Of a stretch of DNA of 64,000 nucleotides, positions 51,711-61,097 are shown one piece after another. The first letter of the stretch is position 1. Every line of letters starts with the position of its first letter. This stretch comes from Monocercomonoides exilis (taxonomy: Eukaryota > Preaxostyla > Oxymonadida > Polymastigidae), in NCBI GenBank assembly GCA_001643675.2, contig LSRY02000004.1, positions 371,001 through 435,000 on the forward strand, in the 5' to 3' direction. The notes beneath the pieces were generated by a model. The model saw only the letters and a program-made list of their open reading frames with translations, searched no databases and was not told the DNA's origin. The translations under genes and the position numbers were made by a program.

Positions 51711-53146
51711 ATGACTTATAGAGAGATTGTATCTGGCATTTACAATGTTGGTGTAGTTGATGCATTGGAAAGAGAATTCCATGTGCATGAAATTGGACGT
51801 GGAACATCTTATAACAGCTTTTTGATCAAAGATACAAAAATTACACTTATCGATACAGTAAAAGAGAATTTTGCACATCAATTTATTGATAACATCAAAG
51901 CATGCCTTCATGGAAAACAAGGGGATACAGGAGATGATGAGATTTTGAAGCAGTATGCAATGACATTTTCCTTTGTAAACATTTGATCAATATTTTCAGG
52001 ATCCAAATCATTTATGTTCTTCACACAGAGCCGGATCACAATGGAAGTTTACGTACATTGCACTCCCTTTGCCCAGATGCGGAAATCGTTTGCGGAAAAA
52101 TGGTTAAACAAAATCTTCTTCGTTGGTATCCAGAATCAAAAGATTGGAAAATCCATGTGGTTGCAAATAATGAGAAAATATCCACTGGAGAGTATTCATT
52201 GCAACTTATTGAAACGCCTTTGCTTCATTGGAATGATTCAACATTTGCATACATGGCTGAAAGGAAGCTTCTTTTCACTTCAGATGCATTTGGACAGCAC
52301 ATTGGAAATAACCTGAACACTGATTCTGATCTTGGCGAAGATGATCTCCTCGTACAAATGAAAGTTTATTATGCACAAGTGTTCAGCCAAGTTGTGAATC
52401 CAACTTTGAAAATGGTGAAAGATATTGAGAAGGCATCTACCGGAAAAGCAACTGAGACAACAGCTGGTTGCGAATGGAAATCCGGATTTGATTCAAGTGG
52501 AATTGATGGAATTCTTCCGGCACATGGTGTGTGCTTGCTTAAGAAAAGCACGATCGAAAGATCCGTGCGTCTTTACAGAAGATGGGCGGAACAAGTGCCT
52601 TGCCGTAAAGTTGTTATCTTGTACGAATCAATTTACGATACAGTTGGAAAGATTGCTCGCACAATGCGTGCTTCAATCGAACGATGTGCAGCAGAAGAGG
52701 CAATGAAAATTGCTTCTTCTTCCGCAACTCCATCAGGAACCGCAGCTCCAGCTCCTGTGGTTGTCGAGTTCATGTGCGCACGTAGAAACACGGTTTTGGA
52801 TATTGTTGGTGAGATTTTGGATGCGCCTGTTGTGCTCATTGGCTCAGCTACATTCAACAATGCAATTTTGCCGAATCTGATGAAAATGCTTCATACAATT
52901 CGCAGTTACAAGTGGAAAGAAAAGAAAGTCGTTTTGTTTGGAGCATATGGATGGACCCAACTTGCAATGAAAGAGCTGGAAAAGATTGTTGTTGAGGAAA
53001 TGAAGTGGAAGCCACTTTGCCCGCTTATTAGCTGCATCAATGAAATGGATGCTGCTACCGAAGAAAAAGCGAAAGAGGCAGGAGTTCTTGCCTTCAAGGC
53101 AGCAATGGAAATCGGATTGCCAGGAGGATGCCTTGCACTTGAGTAG
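51711..53146 (+). CDS. A-type flavodiiron protein (O2/NO reductase)
   Basis: Exons 51711-51952 and 52000-53146 with a 47-nt intron (GTATGC...TTTCAG); 462 aa. The N-terminal metallo-beta-lactamase-like domain keeps the diiron ligands: HTEPDH (HxExDH), LLHWNDSTF, TSDAFGQHIG and LPAHGVC. The C-terminal flavodoxin domain starts KVVILYESIYDTVGKIA (FMN phosphate loop), with VLIGSATFNNAILPN and LFGAYGW later. Such proteins reduce O2 to water, or NO to N2O, using electrons from a reductase or rubredoxin, and protect anaerobes. There is no rubredoxin domain, so this is the class A form. It is slightly longer than usual, with an Ala-rich loop in the flavodoxin part. No N-terminal targeting signal is seen, so it is probably cytosolic. 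It converges on the hydrogenase across a small membrane gene. Bacterial ancestry with an acquired intron is likely. Confidence 0.95.
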
Positions 53147-53496
53147 ATTAAAATTGAAAAACGATCCTTTTAATATTAACTGTATTTTATTTTCTGAATT
53201 TATAATGTAATAGTTTTCAACCTTTAATATAGCGGGTTTTTTTTTATTAATATTTTTATTTTATTCAATCACCCAATTTCAATAAAGTTTGTTCTACATT
53301 CATCATTTCTTCGTCAAATGAAACTTTTTTTTTTGAAATAAAAACAACTTAAAAACAAATCATCCTAAACAATTGAAATGTTAACGCTTTATGAATGAAA
53401 AATGTGACATTGCATCACTTTAAAATTCCAAACAAGTTTCGTCTTTCTCTTCTGTTCATTTTGCATCTCTTTTTGATAAAAATGATGAATATCAAA
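53147..53496. other. Intergenic, 3' side of the flavodiiron gene
   Basis: AT-rich, between two convergent stops. Nothing else seen. Confidence 0.5.
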
Positions 53497-53733
53497 TTAA
53501 ACAGAAAAAAAAGTCTCAAACCCTATTGTTATCAACAATACACTTGTAGCTAAAAATATACACCCGGCAGAAAATGCAGGACTTGTTGGGATTCCAAAAA
53601 GAACATTCAGCCAATTATTCGCATCGATGTTGATATTAAAACCAGCAATAGCAACAATTGCTGCTAACACAGAAAGCAGTCCAAGTATCCCTAATATAAA
53701 TGCAGAAACATAAGCACATGATGCTTTTGCCAT
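53497..53733 (-). CDS. Small membrane protein of unknown function
   Basis: 78 aa, one exon, starting MAKASCAYVSAF. Two long hydrophobic stretches (about residues 8-33 and 54-75) flank a polar loop (NINIDANNWLN), so two membrane passes are predicted. The composition and the ATG fit a real gene better than chance, but I recognise no family. The size recalls small proteolipid-like subunits, without motif support. It sits between the flavodiiron protein and hydrogenase, transcribed with the latter, about 420 bp downstream of it. No functional link is shown. Confidence 0.5.
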   Translation of the reverse strand: MAKASCAYVSAFILGILGLLSVLAAIVAIAGFNINIDANNWLNVLFGIPTSPAFSAGCIFLATSVLLITIGFETFFSV

Positions 53734-54156
53734 CTTTAAAACAGAAAAAACGATGCAAGTATCTTCGATGATGGTTGTTATGATCAGTTGAATTGATGCT
53801 GGAAATAGTTATTATCTGAATTATTTTCTTGTTCGTTATAATCATAAATATCTAACAGGTCAAATAACAAACTTGGACAAAAAACAAGGAAAATTTCTTT
53901 GTTTTCACAAAATATGCTCACACAATCAAGAAAGAAATAAGCATTGACCAAAGTTAAATTGCTGACTGTTTGAATATTGACCAAATAATAGTAATGAATT
54001 GCTGAGTTATATAAATACGCTATAAAATATACAGTAACAAAAAATTGTAGTACTTAAGCTCTAAAATTAATAATTTTCTTGAATAAGAAAAATTTTCAGA
54101 AAGTATCAAATTTGTTCCTCCCAAAAACAAAAAAGAAAAACAAGAAATCTTTCCTC
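53734..54156. other. Intergenic between hydrogenase stop and small membrane gene
   Basis: AT-rich; presumed 3' region of the hydrogenase and promoter of the small gene. Nothing else seen. Confidence 0.45.
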
Positions 54157-55759
54157 TTACAATGAAAGAACATCTTCAATATCGTTGAACTTTGGTCTTT
54201 CTGGAAGAAGCCTTTTAACGCGACCAATTCCAACAAGAGGAGCTGCAATATTTCCTGGACCAGCAATGCAACCTCCGTCGCAGCACATGACCTCAATCAG
54301 ATTTCCAGGGGTGGAATCGGGCTTTGCTCCCCATCCCTTAATCTTCTTGAAAGAAGCTTTGTCCAGTGGGGAAACGAACACTGGTTTCAATTCAGCCGCT
54401 TTCTCATCAATTTCGTGTCCTTCCTTTTTGATGGCATCAGCAGCTTTTGGAACAGCTTGAACGACAGCTTGTGTCACTCCCTGAGATGCGCAATAATATG
54501 ATGCTTCGGCAGATGATGCTCTTGTTTTCTTTGGATCCTCCTTTGGCATTTTCATAACATCAGCATCATTGGCAGCAAAGATGCAGGAAAGTTCTTCGGC
54601 TGTAAGAACAAAATCTGTGTTTTCTTTCATAAGAGCTTCAGTTCTCTTTGCTGTGCATGGACCAACAAACACAGTCACACATTCAGGATCTCTCTTTTTG
54701 CAGAGATCACCAGTGTAAACCATTGGAGATTGAGTGTGTGATACAAATGGAGCGATTCCTGGGATATGAACCTGTGCGCATCTCACCCAAGCTGGGCAGC
54801 AAGAAGTTGCTAACAAGCGTTGCTTTCCAGGTGCGACTTCTTCCAAGAATTCTTTTGTTTCAGTAAAAGAGGTTGTATCGGCTCCAAGAGCAACTTCAAC
54901 CATCTCAGAGAATCCTGATTTCAAGCAAGCTTGATTGATCTGTGCTGGAGTTCCATTAAATTGTCCCAAAACAGCTGGTGCAAGCATAGCAATAACCTTC
55001 TTTCCTTGTTTGATGCGACTAACAACATCAACAACTTCTGAAGGCATGATTGCAGCTCCGAATGGGCAACGAACAGTGCATCTTCCGCAATGGATGCATT
55101 TAGCTGGATCAATAACGCTTCTGTTTTCGCTGTCCTTTGAAATTGCATCAACTGGGCAATCATCCATGCAAGGAACTCTTTTCTTAATGATTGCACCATA
55201 TGGGCAAACTTTCACGCACATTCCACAGGCAATGCACTTTGATTGATCGATCACTGCCTTTCCATCAACTCTGCTAATTGCCTTCTTTGGGCAGTTAGTC
55301 ATGCAAGGGCGAGCAACGCATCCTTCGCATGCATCGGTCACCATAACCTTTGAAGGTCCGCATCTCTTGCAAGCTTCAGGAATGATCACTGCTCCTGGAA
55401 CGTAGTCCTCCTTCTTGCGGGAAAGGGTTTCCTTCAAACTTTGTGAAAGAGGCTTTGTTGGAGGATCAGCTGGATTGATCTTCTCTCCAATGATCGACTG
55501 AAGCTGGCGGTGGCAAACCTCACGTTCTGTCAGGAATTTCAAAAAAATGAGGTTAAATATTAAGAAAAATAAATAGAAAGCAATTTTTCAAACCTTTTTC
55601 GAGAGTATCGAAATATTTTGGTTCTTGTCCATCCTTGAAAATCTGTTTCGGCAAATCGTCAATAGTACTCTCTAATGTTCCATCCATGATGCCTCTGCAC
55701 ACGCGGGTCATCAAATCTCTGTACATCATTGTTGCCTCACCTTTTGTTCCAATCTGCAT
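54157..55759 (-). CDS. [FeFe]-hydrogenase with N-terminal ferredoxin-type clusters
   Basis: Exons 55759-55594 and 55526-54157 with a 67-nt intron (GTTTGA...GACAG); 511 aa. The N-terminus has an extension with CHRQLQ. A Cys-rich segment (CKRCGP, CEGC, CMTNCP) and two typical 4Fe-4S motifs (CIACGMCVKVCP, CIHCGRCTVRCP) follow. The catalytic domain keeps all H-cluster signatures: TSCCPAW (L1), GPCTAKRTE (L2) and EVMCCDGGCIAG (L3). The enzyme makes H2 from protons and reduced ferredoxin, removing excess electrons in fermentation. GPC in L2 and the short monomeric layout suggest a group B-type enzyme. No clear mitochondrial or hydrogenosomal presequence is visible, so it is probably cytosolic, as reported for amitochondriate oxymonads. 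Maturases HydE/F/G are not in the window. Proximity to the flavodiiron gene gives an anaerobic redox neighbourhood. Confidence 0.95.
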
Positions 55760-56011
55760 TTTAGATTTTTATTATTCTCGAGTGATCAAAACCTTGATTC
55801 GTATTGTCATTTATACTATCTAAGGTTCAAAAATTCATAATTTTTTTAAAAATTCTATTCCAAAATATAATGTTTTTATGTCTTTGGAAATGATATAGTT
55901 AGGATCATTCCTTTCGGAAATTGCTGTGGAAATAAAAAAATAAAAAGTAAACGAAAAATGAAAGAAAAAAATATTTTTAATATTTATAAAACATTGTTAG
56001 GGATTGAATTG

Positions 56012-59000
56012 TCAATGAATTGCAGGTGAAGTAGACGGGATTGGAGTTAAAAAGGTTGAGGAGCTTTGACGATCAGCTGAAGAATACGAAGGGGGCCTGC
56101 TTAAAGGAATCTGATTGGGGTTTCCATCGTATGATTGCATTCCTGAGTGAGAAGTGCGTATTTGACTGCTTTGAGGGTAAAGAGGAGGCTGATGGCCAGC
56201 TGTTGTGGCTGGATGAGGAGGCAGAAGCGGGAGAGATGGAAGCAGCGACAAAGGCTGTGCAGGCAATTGACTAGGGGGAGGAAAATGGGACGAGGCAGAA
56301 GACGATGGACGAGGAGCAGGGGAGGTGTGCAAATGTTTTGAATGGCGATGTTTTGAGGCAGAGGCATTTGTCTTAGGCGAAGTGGGTAGAAGGGCGTGGC
56401 TTGAATGAGATCTGCTGTGTGAGTGGTGGGAGTGATTGGAGTGGTGGGAATGTGGGTTGACAGAATGACGTGAGCTGCTCTGTGAATGGCGCCTGGACGA
56501 ACGAGATGAACGCGAATGGCGATGAGAAGAAGATGAAGAAGAAGATAATGAAGAAGAAGAAGAGGAAGAGGAAGAGGAAGAAGAAGAAGAAGATGATGAT
56601 GATGATGATGAAGTGGAAGGCAACTGAGGAGAAATTGTACTGTGATGTGAGAGTGACGATGATCTGTGAGATGAATGCTGAGTCTTTTCTGGTGTTTTTG
56701 AGTGTTTTCTCGATTCGCTTGGGCTTTTGTGCTTTTGCGAAGAACGAGAAGCTGATGAACGGCTGGCTGTGTGTGCTTTGCTTTGTGTGGGATCGATGGA
56801 ACTTACAGAAGTCTGGGCAGAAGTGTCAAAAACGACGTGTTTGTGGTGTTTGTGGTGTTTGTGGTGCTTTGTGGAGGATGAGGTGCGACGTGGGCGAGAT
56901 TCAGAGGAAGAGAGAGAAGACTCATCAGATGAATCGTCAGAAGTGCTGTCAGATGAGCCAATGGGCGTGTGAGATGAAGAGGAGCCTGTGTGAATTGGAG
57001 ATGGATTGGCTGCTTTTTGATGAGATGGGGAAGGGAGATCGGTTGAAAGATGGAAATAAGGAAAAGACGCAGCAGAAGAGGAGCGCTGGCGGTTGTCAAT
57101 GGGATTTGACTGGGCTGGTGGGAAAGAGCGATATGAATATGGCGTTGAGTCTGGAGAGAGTGGAGAAATGGCTGTTGGCAGGGCAGAAGAAGGAGAAGGA
57201 GAAGGAGAAGGAGAAGGAGAAGGAGAAGGAGAAGAGGAAGAGGAGAAGGAAGAAGAAGAATGCATCTGAGGCAATGCTGATGTTGATCTGCTTCTTTTTG
57301 GACTCAAACGAGCAACCTCAGGAGACATCGACAGAATGCGCCGTGCAGCTGGCGAGTCACTGGATGTTCTCTGCATCAGATGCTGTTTATGATGTTAATG
57401 ATGTTTATGATGTTTATGAGTGACAAACAAAACAAAACAAAACAAAATAAATAAATAAAAAATAAGTAATGAATAAATTGAAGATTGAAAAAGGATGCAA
57501 AGAATTTATAATAATAATAAATAAATAAATAAGCAAACAATCAGTAAATCTCTTTCTTTCTCTATTCTTTCCTGCTCTTCGTCAGCCATCTGCAGTTTCC
57601 GCTGCATTTCTTCCCGCTTCTCCTTCATCTGCTTCTTCATCTCGTCTTCCCGAATGCTCATTCTTCTTCTCATCTCCTTTTCTTTCTCCTCCACCGCCTC
57701 CCAGTTCGCATCCTTCCACTCTTCAATCTGCTGCTCCCTCTCCTTCTTCTCTCTCCTCCTCCTTTTTTCTTCCTCCTTCTGCCTCTTCTTTTCCCACTCC
57801 TCCCGCTCTTCATCAAACTGCTTCAACATCCTCTGCGCCTTCCGCTCTTCTTTCTCCTTCTCCCTCTCAATCTCCTCTTTCTCCCGCCGTACTTTCTCCA
57901 GCGCCTCCCCCAGCTGCTTCAGATCCTCCCCAAGTTTGATCAGGTCGTTCTTTGCCGTCTGCACATTCGCCTTCGACACCGCCTGCTGCTGCTTCAGAGC
58001 CTCGTTTTCCCTCTCTGCTGCAATTCTGTCGGATTCTGCTTCCACCAGCAGCTGGTGCAGAAGCAGATGCGGATCTTCGCTTCCTCTCTTCCCTTGCGCT
58101 TTCAGCTTTGCCACATCCACAATCGCCTTTTGCAGAACAGCTTGCTCTTTCTCCTTCTCCAGCCTCCTTCTTTGTTTCTCTTCTTCTGCTCTTTTCTTAT
58201 TCATCTTCTCTTCTTTGCTCTGTTTTTCTTTCTCTTTCTTGTCGTATTCATCTGCGTCATATTCTTCTTCTTCTTCTTCTTCTTCTTTAATTCCGTTTCT
58301 ACGCTTCCCTTCTTCCCTTCCCTTCCCTTTTAACTCCTCTTTTCCTTTCTCCTCTTCTTTTCCCCCTTCGCCCCCTCTTCTCCCATTAAAAACCACACCC
58401 AACGTTGTCTTCAACAGCTCCTCGTGCTGCTTCATCATCGCAATTGCTGCGTCTCTTTCTGTGGCCAGCCGAATAAGATCCTCTGAACTTGGCAAAGGAG
58501 AAAGATTCTGAGACAAAGAGTGAGAAAGCTGGGCATTCACAGCAGAAGAGGAGGCAGAGGCAGAGGAAGAGGAAGAGAAGGAGGAAGAAGATGAAGATGA
58601 AGAAGAGGAAAAAGAAGACTCACTTTCTTTGTCAGATTCTGATGATGAATGCTCTGAAGGTGAATTTGATTTATTCGAGCTTTCTCTATTTCTGTGTTTC
58701 TGCTTTTTTCTTCTTTTGTGCTTTTGAATTCTTCTGCCCAAAAAATCGCTTTTTTCTCTCCACTCCTCATTCCTCAACTGCTTCAGTTCCTCTTCTTTTT
58801 CCCTCAGTTTCTTCTCCATCTTCTCCAGCTGTTCTTTGTCCTCTTTAGCATTTCGCTGCATCTGCTGCATTTCCCCTTCCATCCGCTGCATCCGCCAATC
58901 CATCTCTGAGCACAGCGAAGAAGTGACATCCTGGAAAAAGGCACAGTCTGTGTTGAACGCATTTATAAAGGACTTCAATAGCATCAGCAGCGGCTTTGGT

Positions 59001-60441
59001 TTAATTTGGATCCCTGAAAAAAATGCGGATTAAAAGAAAATTCATATGTGTATTCATTCATTCATTCATTCATTCATTCAAGCAAACAAGCAAATAGACA
59101 GGAAAGAATGTGACAAAAAAAATGAATAAAAATTTTATGAACACAATCAAAAAACTTTTCGAAAAAAAAAACAAAACAATTTTTTCTTTTTCAAAATTGA
59201 TCTATAAAACTTTGCATTTCAAATGAAAATCATATTTTTTGCTTGTCTCTCTTTTGGCATTAGCAAGTATGGAGCACACCTTTCTTCACCAGACTTTTTC
59301 TTGCAGCAACAGCTTCGTTCTTCATCAAAGTCAATTTTTCTGCGTCTCTTTCTCTCCGCTCTTCTCGAAGCTCCTGCTTGGCTTGATCTGCCTTTCGCAT
59401 TTCCTCATCACGCATTGCTTCAAGCTTCTTAATCATCGCAACATTCAGTTTATTTGCTACCTTCTCCGATTCCAACTGTATTTCCAATCCTTTCAACTGC
59501 TTTTCTTTTAGATCTACTTCCCTTTCGAGCGCTTCTTTTGCCCCCTTCTCTTTGTCGCACATCTGCTGCAATCGCTCACTTTCTTCTTTCTCCCTCTTCA
59601 CAAGCACCTTATTTTCAATCAGTAGACTCAACACTTTCTGTCTCCATGCACTCATAATATCTGCAGACGGTGGAGATGACAGACTGAAGTCAAGTGAATG
59701 ATTCGAAAAATTGTCTTCCTTTTCTTCGTCAGAATCCAGCAGTATTGATGATTCAGTCGATGAATCCGAAGAATGTCCAGCCGAATGTGATTTTCTGTGT
59801 TTACGTGAATGGAGATTCTTTGAAGATAAAGCAGAAGGTGAATAAGGAGGAGACCCGCTGAGAGGTGCAGATGCAATGTGCGAAGGTGATTGCGTTGAGA
59901 ATGGATCGTTTGAAAGTGAAAAGGAAGGAAATGGGCTAAATGTCACATGTTTAGCATCATGCCTGTACCTTTCAATATCTTCCGATTGGCTTAAATCGTC
60001 TGAAATTGAATTTCTTTCATCCCCAGATTCGCTATCTAAATTTCTGCTTTTTAATGTTTTCCTTTTCTTTTTTTTCATCATTGCAATCTTCTTTTCTTCA
60101 ATGAGTTCCACAAGTCGTATCTCCATCTCTCTTAAAGCACGTCCCATTTTTACAATCTCTCTTTCTTGAAAAGCAATAAGTTCAGCTTCGCTTTCTTTTT
60201 TAGCCGTTTCCATAAGCTCAGCCGAAGTGGGTCGCAATGAAAGCAAATGAGAACCCTCAAGTTCTATGTTTTCTGTTTTTTGTCTCAACACATCATCTTC
60301 TGTTTTCACCTTATCTGTTTTAAAATTGATTTTTTCATCTTTTTTTTCGTTTGCCCTTTCATATGCTTCTTCATCGCTTGATTCCTTCTGCTTTTTGTTT
60401 CCCTCATCCTCATCAAATTCTAACAATGAATTTTTCTGCAT
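56012..60441 (-). CDS. Coiled-coil protein with Ser/His/Arg-rich C-terminus, three exons
   Basis: Exons 60441-59280, 59013-57539 and 57382-56012 (minus) join in frame through introns of 266 and 156 nt (donors GTGTGC and GTTTGC; the second acceptor is AAACAG), giving about 1,335 aa. The N-terminal third is charged, with a Ser-rich stretch and a coiled coil (about residues 280-385, SLLIENKVLVKREKEESER). The middle is a long Lys/Glu/Arg coiled coil (EEEEEEYDADEYDKKEKEK; RKQ-type heptads) broken by a Ser-rich patch. The C-terminus is disordered: Pro-Ser repeats, a KHHKHHKHHKH block, poly-Ser and His-Ser-Arg repeats. I recognise no named family. A cytoskeletal or scaffold role would fit the long coiled coil but is not shown. 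The upstream limit is the ATG at 60441. Confidence 0.65.
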
Positions 60442-60830
60442 TAAAAGAAAAATTGAGTTTAAATTTGATCTGAACCATTTTATAATTTTGAATCAAATAT
60501 TTTTATTATCAGAATAGTAATTATTGTTGAAATTTCAATTTTAGTTTTTTCTGATAATTCTTAACTCAGCAAATTTTCTTTTTTTGTGATCTCATTTCCC
60601 CTCTCTTCATTTGGATGTAATATTTTAGGAAATCGTTTTTTTTTGACAAAGACTAATTTCATTGTTTTTCATTTATTCATTTTTTAATCAATGCTTCACT
60701 TTCAAGAAGTCTTTATTGATTTTTAACTTTTTCTGAAAAAGATTATTGATTAAAAAAAATAAAAAATATCATGTTTTTTTTTTTAAAATAATAATTGACA
60801 AAAGTTTGGAATAAGTGTAATTTAAGCAAA
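60442..60830. other. Intergenic, upstream of the coiled-coil gene
   Basis: AT-rich, with no gene seen. It leads into inverted-repeat element C. Confidence 0.45.
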
Positions 60831-61044
60831 ATATGGCTAATCCTTTTTGAAATGATTTTTTTGCTCGAATTTTGAACAAAAAATTATTTTTTGTGGGAAC
60901 ACCTTATTAAAAGAATGTTGAGAATATTATATCTATTCAGCAAAATAGAATAATAAGCGAACTTTTTTCAAGTATTCCCACAAAGAATAATTTTTTTTGC
61001 TCAAAATTTGAACGAAAATATGATTTCGAAAAGGAATAGACACT
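60831..61044. repeat. Imperfect inverted-repeat element (copy C)
   Basis: The left arm ATATGGCTAATCCTTTTTGA (60831) pairs with the right arm ending TTTCGAAAAGGAATAGACA near 61044. The arms are about 70 bp and include TGTGGGAA on the inner side. Size (about 214 bp) and outer sequence match copy A (215 bp). It lies 54 bp beyond the stop of the XRN1-like gene. Confidence 0.6.
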
Positions 61045-61097
61045 AAAATAAAAAAAGGAAGCAAAACATAAATATCTGATCTTCAGAGGCAATCAAT

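Noticed and set aside
57383-57538. Separate genes for the 56-57.4 kb and 57.5-59 kb minus-strand frames
   Set aside because: A GTTTGC donor and AAACAG acceptor join them exactly in phase, so one gene is simpler.
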